A stretch of 7,721 nt of DNA from Lachnospiraceae bacterium (GTDB taxonomy: Bacteria > Bacillota > Clostridia > Lachnospirales > Lachnospiraceae). A program made the translations under genes and the position numbers. The DNA lies in contig JAAVYC010000055.1 of NCBI GenBank assembly GCA_022790905.1, forward strand, positions 1 through 7,721, in the 5' to 3' direction. How positions within the stretch are numbered: the stretch's first letter is position 1; each line of letters starts with the position of its first letter. Below, in pieces: positions 1-6,301 of this stretch. The notes under the pieces are model-generated. The model saw nothing but the letters and a program-made list of their open reading frames with translations. It was not told the DNA's origin and did no database searches.

Positions 1-2013
1 GCCGTCAAACATTTCCACAAGCCCTTTTTGAGAACACACATTCAAATCTGCAAGCGTCGCAAGCCATGCCTTTTTGAGATCTCCAGCTTTCAGCGCTTCT
101 TCAACGCCTTTTATCTCTTTGCGGTCAAAGAAATTCTCTTCTTTTTTCGGAATATCGACCGCCACACTCGTCTCCTGATGTGCTCCGTTAGTATCCAAGA
201 ATGCCCTTGCAATATTGACAATCTCTTTTCCCCTCCATTCAAGTACAAGACGAGGTTCCTCGGTCACGATTGCCACTTCAACGGCCTCTAAATTTTCCTC
301 CTCTGCATAGGTCAAAAATGTTTTTACATCTTCCGGCGCTATCACAACTGCCATACGCTCCTGGGACTCTGAAATGGCAAGCTCTGTGCCGTCTAGACCC
401 GCATATTTTTTCGGCACCTTATCTAAATTCACGCGAAGACCATCTGCTAATTCCCCGATTGCTACAGATACACCGCCCGCACCAAAATCATTACATTTCT
501 TTATCAGATACGCTACTTCTTCTCTTCGGAAAAGTCTCTGAATCTTGCGCTCTGTCGGTGGGTTTCCCTTCTGGACCTCTGCACCGCAAGTATCAATGGA
601 CTGCGTCGTATGTGCTTTTGAGGATCCCGTCGCACCGCCACAACCGTCGCGCCCCGTCCTTCCACCGAGTAAAATAATGATATCTCCCGGATCTGAACTC
701 AATCTCTGCACAGCACGTCTTGGAGCAGCTCCCATAACAGCGCCAATCTCCATACGTTTTGCCACATAGTCCGGATGATAAATTTCTTTGACATATCCCG
801 TCGCAAGTCCAATCTGATTTCCATAAGAACTGTAGCCATCGGCAGCCCCGCGCACAATCTTTTTCTGCGGAAGTTTTCCCTCCAACGTCTCCCGTACTGA
901 CACGGTCGGATCTGAAGCGCCAGTCACGCGCATTGCCTGATAGACGTAAGTACGGCCGGAGAGCGGATCGCGGATCGCTCCTCCTAAGCAAGTTGCAGCA
1001 CCGCCAAAAGGTTCGATTTCCGTCGGATGATTATGCGTCTCATTCTTAAAATTCACAAGCCATTCTTCCGTTTTCCCGTCGATCTCCACAGGCACCACAA
1101 TGGAACATGCATTGATCTCCTCGGATTCCTCTAAATCCTCCAGCTTTCCCTCTCTGCGAAGTTTCTTCATCGCCATCAACGCGATATCCATTAAGCAGAC
1201 AAACTTATCTTCTCTGCCCGCATAGATTTCTTTATGAGTATCCAGATATTCCCGATATGTCTTTTCGATCGGAGCTCTATAATAGCCCTCCTCAAATTCC
1301 ACATCTGTCAATTCCGTGGAAAAAGTTGTATGGCGACAATGATCCGACCAATAAGTATCCAGCACCCGAATCTCTGTCATAGAAGGATCTCTTTTCTCTT
1401 CCGCATTAAAATAATTTCGGACATGTAAAAAATCTTTCCATGTCATGGCAAGTCCCAAAGACTCGTACAATTTTTTGAACTCTGTCTCTGACATATCTCG
1501 GAAATGATCCAAAATTATAACATCTGCCGGTTCCTCAAATTCCACAATCAGCGTCCTTGGCTTTTCCATTCCGGTCTCCCTAGAGTCTACTGGATTAATG
1601 CAATGATTTTTGATCGCCTCAAACTCACCGTCTGTGATGTTTCCCTCTATCACATAGGTCGTCGCCGTACGGATTATCGGCTCTTCCTCTTCTCTTAGCA
1701 ATTTTACACACTGCTCTGCAGAATCAGCTCTCTGATCAAACTGCCCCGGTAAATATTCCACACTGAATATCCGGGCAGCGCCTGCCTGAAATTTTTCCTC
1801 ATAGATATCATCTACTGGTGGTTCCGAAAATACCGTTCCCAACGCCTTCGCATAGGTCTCATACGAGATATTTTCCACATCATAGCGGATTAAAATACGC
1901 ACATTTGTAATCGTTTTAATCCCCAGATAGCTCTCAATTTCAGAATGTAACGCCTTCGCCGCTACCGCGTACGCCGACTTTTTCTCTACATAGACTCTTC
2001 TTACGTTACTCAT
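1..2013 (-). CDS. purL: Phosphoribosylformylglycinamidine synthase, N-terminal 671 residues (runs off window)
   Basis: This is the fourth step of purine synthesis in the cytoplasm: FGAR + glutamine + ATP gives FGAM + glutamate + ADP + Pi. The frame is open for 671 codons from ATG 2013 to the window edge. Seen in order: an N-terminal PurS-like part (about 1-150), a linker with the motif DTYWSDHCRHTTF (219-231), and the first AIRS-like synthetase half with ETHNHPTEIEPFGGAA (from 325), GGRTGRDGCGG (450-460) and DFGAGGVSVAIGELADGL (509-526). Clostridial single-chain PurL is about 1,250 residues, so the second synthetase half and the glutaminase domain lie beyond position 1. ATG 2013 is chosen because a strong AAAAGGAGG sits 6 nt upstream and the protein starts at the usual family position. 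The gene is divergent from a LysR regulator. No frameshift is seen. The motif set leaves little doubt about the family. Confidence 0.95.
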   Translation of the reverse strand, partial: MSNVRRVYVEKKSAYAVAAKALHSEIESYLGIKTITNVRILIRYDVENISYETYAKALGTVFSEPPVDDIYEEKFQAGAARIFSVEYLPGQFDQRADSAEQCVKLLREEEEPIIRTATTYVIEGNITDGEFEAIKNHCINPVDSRETGMEKPRTLIVEFEEPADVIILDHFRDMSETEFKKLYESLGLAMTWKDFLHVRNYFNAEEKRDPSMTEIRVLDTYWSDHCRHTTFSTELTDVEFEEGYYRAPIEKTYREYLDTHKEIYAGREDKFVCLMDIALMAMKKLRREGKLEDLEESEEINACSIVVPVEIDGKTEEWLVNFKNETHNHPTEIEPFGGAATCLGGAIRDPLSGRTYVYQAMRVTGASDPTVSVRETLEGKLPQKKIVRGAADGYSSYGNQIGLATGYVKEIYHPDYVAKRMEIGAVMGAAPRRAVQRLSSDPGDIIILLGGRTGRDGCGGATGSSKAHTTQSIDTCGAEVQKGNPPTERKIQRLFRREEVAYLIKKCNDFGAGGVSVAIGELADGLRVNLDKVPKKYAGLDGTELAISESQERMAVVIAPEDVKTFLTYAEEENLEAVEVAIVTEEPRLVLEWRGKEIVNIARAFLDTNGAHQETSVAVDIPKKEENFFDRKEIKGVEEALKAGDLKKAWLATLADLNVCSQKGLVEMFDG

Positions 2014-2019
2014 GAAAAA

Positions 2020-2028
2020 CCTCCTTTT
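2020..2028 (-). promoter_or_regulatory. Ribosome binding site of purL
   Basis: The minus strand reads AAAAGGAGG, then 6 nt, then the ATG ending at 2013. It matches the core of the anti-Shine-Dalgarno very well and fixes the purL start. Confidence 0.85.
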
Positions 2029-2034
2029 GGATTC

Positions 2035-2078
2035 CTGTCACCGTCATCTGTCAAATTCATTTACAAGCATTGCTGTCA
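2035..2078. repeat. Four CTGTCA-type hexamers in the purL leader
   Basis: On the plus strand CTGTCA occurs at 2035-2040, 2048-2053 and 2073-2078, and CCGTCA at 2041-2046. On the minus strand they read TGACAG/TGACGG. They fall between the predicted purL transcription start and its ribosome site, so they would be in the 5' leader RNA as well as in the DNA. They may be a protein-binding array or chance; function unknown. Confidence 0.45.
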
Positions 2079-2090
2079 TTTTTATAAGTT

Positions 2091-2099
2091 ATTATAGCA
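2091..2099 (-). promoter_or_regulatory. Extended -10 promoter of purL
   Basis: The minus strand reads TGCTATAAT, an exact TGn extended -10 element. The -35 region at the normal distance (about 2113-2119) is poor (TTTTCT), as expected for extended -10 promoters. Transcription would start near 2084, giving a leader of about 70 nt. That leader is too short for, and does not resemble, a purine riboswitch. Confidence 0.6.
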
Positions 2100-2105
2100 T
2101 TTCCC

Positions 2106-2139
2106 ATAGAATTAGAAAAATTAATAGATTTAATTCTAT
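2106..2139. promoter_or_regulatory. Inverted repeat, candidate LysR operator
   Basis: ATAGAATTA (2106-2114) and TAATTCTAT (2131-2139) are perfect 9-bp inverted arms around a 16-bp spacer. A tighter dyad AATAGA-N6-TCTATT (2123-2140) shares the right arm. LysR regulators bind interrupted AT-rich dyads (classically T-N11-A) between themselves and a divergent target. The site covers the purL -35 position, so bound protein could block or help purL. The link to this LysR protein is inference. Confidence 0.45.
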
Positions 2140-2147
2140 TTATAAGT

Positions 2148-2159
2148 TATAATTATAAT
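2148..2159 (+). promoter_or_regulatory. -10-like boxes for the LysR gene
   Basis: Two abutting TATAAT hexamers (2148-2153 and 2154-2159) stand 44-55 bp ahead of the ATG at 2203. No good -35 hexamer is seen 16-18 bp upstream of either, so this would be a weak or activator-dependent promoter. The AT-rich context lowers confidence. Confidence 0.4.
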
Positions 2160-2202
2160 ACCATCTCACACGAATTGAAATTTGTACAAAGAGGAACCAT
2201 TT

Positions 2203-3090
2203 ATGGATATCAATTATGAATTATACAAAGTTTTTTATTATGTTGCCTCATCCCTGAGCTTTTCAGAGGCAAGCAGACAATTATTTATCTCCCAGTCTGC
2301 AGTCAGCCAATCTATCAAGACGCTAGAACAAAAACTAGGACAGCCGCTTTTTATCCGCACCACGAAAAAAGTACAACTTACTCCTGCCGGTGAACTTCTC
2401 CTAAAACATATGGAACCCGCTATCAATCTCATTCGTCGCGGCGAGAATCAATTACTTCACGCGGGAACACTTGGACTTGGACAGCTGCACATCGCCGCAA
2501 GCGATACCATTTGCCGCTATTTTCTCGTTCCCTATCTCAAACAATTTCACCAAAAATTTCCTTCTGTCCCGATCAAAGTCACAAACGCCACTTCTTTCCA
2601 TTGCATCGATTTATTGGAACAGGGAAAAGTCGACCTCATTGTCACAAATTACCCAAATATCCGGCTAAATCACTCTTATATTCAAAAAACTGTTTTTCAA
2701 TTCACAGATGTTTTTATCGCAAATCCTGTTTTCTTCCATTTCGAGCAGGAGGCGATTACCCTTGCCGAATTGAAAAATTTTCCCATTTTAATGCTCGATC
2801 AAAAAAGTACCACCAGCGAATTCCTGCACAATCTTTTTTTACAGAATCAGCTAGAACTCGTTCCCGAAATCGAACTCAGCAGCAATGATCTATTGATCGA
2901 TCTGGCAAAAATCGGACTCGGTATCGCATTTATTCCAGACTATTGTTTAAAAGAAAAGACAAAAGATCTGTTTATTCTTCATACCAAGGAAACCATGCCG
3001 TCCCGCCAATTGATTGCTTCTGTCAATCCAAATCTTCCTATCTCTGCTTCCACAGAAGAATTTTTACGGCTCCTTCCAGAAGTCCTCTAA
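2203..3090 (+). CDS. LysR-family transcriptional regulator
   Basis: A 295-residue protein, the usual LysR length. The N-terminal winged helix-turn-helix covers about residues 5-62, with recognition region SEASRQLFISQSAVSQSIKT (21-40), followed by LEQKLGQPLF and LTPAGE. A linker helix (about 63-88) leads to a periplasmic-binding-like effector domain from about 92 to the end, containing GLGIAFIP near the C-terminus. These proteins bind DNA as tetramers and respond to a small metabolite; the ligand cannot be read here. ATG 2203 is chosen because GAGGAA lies 6 nt upstream; an in-frame TTG at 2182 would put that site inside the gene. The gene is divergent from purL across 189 bp and converges on the helicase gene, overlapping its end by 27 bp. 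Purine genes are not typical LysR targets in Firmicutes, so it may instead regulate itself or a distant gene. Confidence 0.92.
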   Translation: MDINYELYKVFYYVASSLSFSEASRQLFISQSAVSQSIKTLEQKLGQPLFIRTTKKVQLTPAGELLLKHMEPAINLIRRGENQLLHAGTLGLGQLHIAASDTICRYFLVPYLKQFHQKFPSVPIKVTNATSFHCIDLLEQGKVDLIVTNYPNIRLNHSYIQKTVFQFTDVFIANPVFFHFEQEAITLAELKNFPILMLDQKSTTSEFLHNLFLQNQLELVPEIELSSNDLLIDLAKIGLGIAFIPDYCLKEKTKDLFILHTKETMPSRQLIASVNPNLPISASTEEFLRLLPEVL

Positions 3091-5445
3091 CTGTTGTTCT
3101 ACATTTTCTAGATTACAGATCGCATAATCTTCCCATTCTCTAGGAAAAAGGCCGCGATAATCAGTTTGCAAAAAACGCTCATCTAAAAGTGCAATAATCC
3201 CCCGATCTTCTCTCGTGCGAATGACCCGTCCTGCCGCTTGCAGAACTTTATTCATACCCGGATACCGGTAAGCATATGCAAATCCTTCCCTGGTCTGTCC
3301 ATCAAAATATTCTTTTAATATCTCCCTCTCATTTCCAATCTGCGGAATCCCAGTCCCCACAACGATAGCGCCAATCAAAAGTTCTTCTTTTAAATCGATT
3401 CCCTCTCCAAAAATTCCCCCTAGCACGCAAAAGCCCAATAAGGATTTCTCCCTTTTTTTTGCAAATTCTTCTAAAAACGCTTCCCTTTCTTCCTCTGACA
3501 TTCCATTTAGCTGTACAATCATATCTGCTTGATCCTGTATCTGTGACAGACATTTTTCATAGACAGATTCCATAAAGCGATACGATGGAAAAAAAACCAT
3601 ATAATTTCCCTTTTTAGAAAATACGATCTTTTTGATATATTGGGCAATCTTTTCATACTCCTCCTCAGTTCTGCGCGTATATTTACTGCTGACATCTCTC
3701 CCGATCAACAATCGACTCTGTTCTCTTAAAAATGCTGTCTTTGCATAGACCGCATAATTATCTTCTTTTGTGCTGAGCAATTTTTTATAATATTGAATCG
3801 GTAAAAGCGTCGCCGAGAAAAAAATCGTGCTGCGCCCCTTATCCAGACACTCCTGCAAATTCTTAGAGGGATCCACACAAAACAATTTCATACAAAAATT
3901 CCCATTTTCCAAAAGTTCCGTATAAATTACATAGTGCTCATCCAACCGCTCGTACATATTTAGAAAATGACGCACTTTTAAATAAAGTTCCAAAAAATCT
4001 TTTTTTCCTGCAAACTCTATATTTTTCTGCAAAAATGTATCTGCCGCAGCCCCAAACTGCATCAGCGAAAAAGCGAAATTGGAAATATTTTCATAGAGTT
4101 GATAATTCTCACACTCTCTTTTATACTGTAAAAGAATTTTATTACATTGATTCAGCTCTAAAGCCACTTTGTCGCTATATGGCTTCACCAGCTTCCTCAC
4201 TGCCAAAAAATCTTCTTTTACCAGCACCGCACTGTACATATTCCTGCCGCGCTCCACCAAATTATGCGCCTCGTCCACCAAAAAAAGATATTCTTCCCTC
4301 TTTCCCTCGGCAAAAAACCTTCGGAGATAGACATTCGGATCAAAAACATAATTGTAATCACAGATAATATGATCCGACCAAATCGCCGTATCGAGACAAA
4401 GCTCAAACGGGCAAACTTGGTATTTCTCAGCCTGCCTCCAAAAAACTTCTCTCGTTAAAATTTCCTCTTCCTGCAGTAAATCAAACACCGCATCGTTTAC
4501 TCTGTCATAATGGCCGTTTGCATATGGACAAGCTTCTGGATTACATTCCATCTCATCACAAAGACACATTTTTTCTTTGGCTGTAATAAAAATCGTTTTG
4601 GCGCGATAACCCTTTTCTTTTATAAGCTTAAAAGTTTCTAAAGCCACAGACGCCGTCATCGTTTTTGCCGTCAAATAAAAAATTTTTTCTACCAGATTTT
4701 CTCCGACCGCTTTGACCGCCGGATAGATTGTAGAGATTGTCTTTCCCACTCCGGTAGGCGCCTGTATAAACAGAATCTTTTTCCTGTAAATGGTACGATA
4801 GACATCCGAAACCAATTCCTTTTGCCCTTCCCTATAAGAAAAAGGAAATGGTATTTCTCGTATGGATTCCTGGCGGATCGATCGCCACTCAAATTGAAAA
4901 TCTGCCCATTTCTCATATTCCGCAACAACCCCAAAAAACCACAGTTTTAGCTCCTCTATCTGATAAGAGCTAACGAATTGCCGAATCTCTTCTGTATCCA
5001 GATTACAGTAAGTCATCTGAACATCAATTTGTTCCAATCCATTTTGCGCCGCATAAATATATGCATAGCATTTCGCCTGAGCAAGATGAACATCAAAAGG
5101 ATCTTCTAAATATGACAAATCCATATAAATACCTTTGATCTCATCTATTACAACGCGTTCTTTTTCGATAATACCGTCCGCACGCCCTTCGATAATAAGT
5201 ACATAATTTTTTTTCGAGATCTCCACTTTCAATGGAACCTCTGCGCGATAGGAGGCATCCATTCTCCTCTGAATCTTTCTATGTATTCTTCCCCCTTCTT
5301 GCATGGCATCCGTTCGCATAGCTCTTGCCCTGCGATTGTCAATATCTCCGGAACGCAATATAAATTCCACAAGATTCCGAACTGAGATCTTAATTGTTTG
5401 TTTTTCCACTTTTTTTTGCAATTTCTTTACCTCATGATTTGTCAT
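3064..5445 (-). CDS. PD-(D/E)XK nuclease fused to DinG/XPD-type Fe-S DNA helicase
   Basis: A 793-residue predicted ATP-dependent DNA helicase. Residues about 45-165 look like a RecB/Cas4-type nuclease: H55 in GGRIHRKIQ, D90 in IEGRADGI, E102 and K104 in IDEIKG, and QAKCY (123-127). The superfamily 2 motor follows: Walker A APTGVGKT (229-236), DEAH (391-394), FFSAT before GEGIDL (680-685), and QAAGRVIR (736-743, motif VI). Between Walker A and DEAH lie C294, C296, C301, C306, C345, C350 and C362; four of these probably hold a 4Fe-4S cluster, as in XPD and DinG. The likely role is DNA repair or processing of branched DNA; the exact substrate is unknown. Start: ATG 5445 is the first ATG but has only a poor ribosome site. 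TTG 5421, 8 codons downstream, has GAGGT 7 nt upstream and may be the true start. The gene stands alone. Confidence 0.88.
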   Translation of the reverse strand: MTNHEVKKLQKKVEKQTIKISVRNLVEFILRSGDIDNRRARAMRTDAMQEGGRIHRKIQRRMDASYRAEVPLKVEISKKNYVLIIEGRADGIIEKERVVIDEIKGIYMDLSYLEDPFDVHLAQAKCYAYIYAAQNGLEQIDVQMTYCNLDTEEIRQFVSSYQIEELKLWFFGVVAEYEKWADFQFEWRSIRQESIREIPFPFSYREGQKELVSDVYRTIYRKKILFIQAPTGVGKTISTIYPAVKAVGENLVEKIFYLTAKTMTASVALETFKLIKEKGYRAKTIFITAKEKMCLCDEMECNPEACPYANGHYDRVNDAVFDLLQEEEILTREVFWRQAEKYQVCPFELCLDTAIWSDHIICDYNYVFDPNVYLRRFFAEGKREEYLFLVDEAHNLVERGRNMYSAVLVKEDFLAVRKLVKPYSDKVALELNQCNKILLQYKRECENYQLYENISNFAFSLMQFGAAADTFLQKNIEFAGKKDFLELYLKVRHFLNMYERLDEHYVIYTELLENGNFCMKLFCVDPSKNLQECLDKGRSTIFFSATLLPIQYYKKLLSTKEDNYAVYAKTAFLREQSRLLIGRDVSSKYTRRTEEEYEKIAQYIKKIVFSKKGNYMVFFPSYRFMESVYEKCLSQIQDQADMIVQLNGMSEEEREAFLEEFAKKREKSLLGFCVLGGIFGEGIDLKEELLIGAIVVGTGIPQIGNEREILKEYFDGQTREGFAYAYRYPGMNKVLQAAGRVIRTREDRGIIALLDERFLQTDYRGLFPREWEDYAICNLENVEQQLEDFWKEP
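5429..5433 (-). promoter_or_regulatory. GAGGT ribosome site that favours a TTG start for the helicase
   Basis: GAGGT on the minus strand lies 7 nt before TTG 5421-5419, which is ideal spacing. It lies inside the reading frame if ATG 5445 is used. It is the only good Shine-Dalgarno sequence near the start, so translation may begin at TTG and the protein may be 8 residues shorter. Confidence 0.45.
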
Positions 5446-5575
5446 ATAAGAAATCCGAGAAAGCTCCCTATTAGAACAAAGTAGGCAAATCCACTGGGAC
5501 TCCCCTTCCCTCAATCCGGGGGGACTTGGCTTCTTTGTGCGCCGAGCAGAATCGCTTTAGCGACATACTTCTTCT
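5446..5575 (-). other. Spacer upstream of the helicase gene, GC-rich and unassigned
   Basis: This stretch lies between the terminator of the HPr-like gene and the helicase start. About 5495-5562 is clearly richer in G and C than the other spacers, with a run of seven G at 5518-5524 on the plus strand and a small dyad TCGCT-TT-AGCGA (5552-5563). The helicase frame stays open back through it to a TTG at 5514, but no ribosome site supports that start. I found no convincing promoter here, although the helicase should need one. It could be a leader RNA or a remnant of something transferred. Confidence 0.35.
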
Positions 5576-5613
5576 GAAATAATAAAAACTCCACAGTTCT
5601 GACAACCATGGAG
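5576..5613 (-). terminator. Rho-independent terminator of the HPr-like gene
   Basis: On the minus strand CTCCATGGTT (5613-5604), loop GTCAG and AACTGTGGAG (5598-5589) form a 10-bp stem with two internal G-U pairs. TTTTTATTATTT follows directly. It sits 35 bp past the stop codon of the HPr-like gene and separates it from the helicase gene. Confidence 0.8.
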
Positions 5614-5648
5614 CTTTCGCAGCCTGTATATGTTCTTTTTATTTTATG

Positions 5649-5876
5649 TTACGCTACCTGATACTTCTGTACCGTATCTTCAAATTCATTATTCATTCCA
5701 CAATAAGTTACTTTTAATACCCTGGAAACACCCAGACCTAATACGCCTAAAAAAGATTTTGCATCAATCACAATGCGATCATAAGAAATATCAATATCAA
5801 AATTGCATTTACCGGCTGCTTGAACGAAATCTTGAACTTCTTGTCTACTTTGTAATTTAATTTGTTTCTCGTTCAT
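5649..5876 (-). CDS. HPr-like protein lacking the phosphoryl-accepting histidine
   Basis: A 75-residue protein resembling the PTS phosphocarrier HPr. The clearest match is IDAKSFLGVLGLGVSRVLKV (37-56), which aligns with the HPr helix-2 region KSIMGVMSLGIAKG. Ser41 falls at the position of HPr Ser46, the regulatory site of HPr kinase. The HPr active-site motif GIHARP is missing: this part reads QSRQEVQDFVQ and the protein has no histidine at all. It therefore cannot carry phosphate as HPr does, and may be a regulatory or structural relative. ATG 5876 is chosen because AAAGGA lies 9 nt upstream and the promoter places the RNA start near 5918; ATG 5885 is also possible, while ATG 5912 would leave almost no leader. 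It is monocistronic, with its own promoter and terminator. Confidence 0.8.
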   Translation of the reverse strand: MNEKQIKLQSRQEVQDFVQAAGKCNFDIDISYDRIVIDAKSFLGVLGLGVSRVLKVTYCGMNNEFEDTVQKYQVA

Positions 5877-5924
5877 CACTATCATTCCTTTCACCTTTTG
5901 CTCACTTTCCATTTGTGGTTTCTT

Positions 5925-5953
5925 ATTATTCCACTTTTTTTCTTACTTGTCAA
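5925..5953 (-). promoter_or_regulatory. Promoter of the HPr-like gene
   Basis: On the minus strand a perfect TTGACA (5953-5948) is separated by exactly 17 bp from AATAAT (5930-5925), five of six matches to TATAAT. Transcription would begin near 5918, about 42 nt before ATG 5876. This is the best sigma-A type promoter in the window and suggests strong constitutive expression. Confidence 0.75.
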
Positions 5954-6200
5954 ATCTTAGCGGAATTTGTGAGAGATGGCTTTTTACACATTTTTTACAA
6001 GATATCTTCTATTTTTTTATTTCTACTCATATTTTTGTTTTCTTTAAATTCAGATTTTCCAATTTTTTTCTATTTTTTTGTATATTTTGCATATTCTTTT
6101 TCTGTTTCCTATTTACATTTTGCACATTTTTACAAATATTAAAAATATTTCTATGGTTTCTTAATACAGCAGAAAAGGTCTATCTTTACTACAAACGCTT
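5954..6200. other. T-rich low-complexity spacer with no gene
   Basis: This is most of the 425-bp gap between the HPr-like gene and larE. From about 5981 to 6150 the plus strand is dominated by T runs broken by C, A or G. The open frames on it translate to stretches of Phe, Ile and Leu with no ribosome site and no recognisable domain, so I call it non-coding. It contains an imperfect repeat: TTTTACACATTTTTTACAA (5982-6000) resembles TTTTGCACATTTTTACAA (6118-6135). A weak AT hairpin, AAATATT-AAA-AATATTT, lies at 6134-6150. Confidence 0.55.
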
Positions 6201-6208
6201 TCGAACTC

Positions 6209-6247
6209 TTGACGAGTCTTCTCTCACCTATCTATAATGTGTATAAT
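6209..6247 (+). promoter_or_regulatory. Promoter of the larE-type gene
   Basis: TTGACG (6209-6214) is followed after 18 bp by a perfect TATAAT (6233-6238). A second TATAAT at 6242-6247 could serve as an alternative -10. Transcription would start near 6245, giving a leader of about 57 nt. The -35 box lies in a small dyad, ACTC-TTGAC-GAGT (6205-6217). Confidence 0.65.
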
Positions 6248-6301
6248 ATCATTAATTATTCGGCCATCTATTTAAACACATATTGAGAAAGGAATCATTT
6301 T

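Larger units (their letters stand above)
2081..2150. repeat. 12-bp direct repeat flanking the divergent control region
   Basis: TTTATAAGTTAT occurs at 2081-2092 and again at 2139-2150, a 58-bp period. The left copy lies at the purL -10 box and the right copy just ahead of the -10-like boxes of the LysR gene. That placement would suit a regulator touching both promoters, but the sequence is AT-rich and chance is possible. Confidence 0.5.

Noticed and set aside
28..677. Plus-strand open frames opposite purL
   Set aside because: The minus strand carries unmistakable PurL motifs through the whole stretch, so these are antisense shadows.
2048..2053. TTGACA on the minus strand as -35 of purL
   Set aside because: The -10 at the right distance would be TCCAAA and would overlap the ribosome site region; the extended -10 at 2091-2099 is far better.
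2014..2090. Guanine riboswitch or PurR box ahead of purL
   Set aside because: The leader is about 70 nt and shows neither the conserved purine riboswitch core nor a CCGAAC-type PurR box.
2182..2202. TTG 2182 as start of the LysR gene
   Set aside because: It would place the GAGGAA ribosome site inside the coding sequence, and LysR proteins begin close to the helix-turn-helix as ATG 2203 gives.
5446..5514. Longer helicase start at TTG 5514
   Set aside because: No ribosome site precedes it and the extra 23 residues run through the GC-rich spacer with no domain.
5877..5912. ATG 5912 as start of the HPr-like protein
   Set aside because: The mapped promoter would leave only about 6 nt of leader, and the extra 12 residues do not fit the HPr fold.
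5915..6237. Open plus-strand frames encoding very hydrophobic peptides
   Set aside because: The translations are strings of Phe, Ile and Leu produced by a T-rich tract; no ribosome site, no recognisable domain and two frames open at once.
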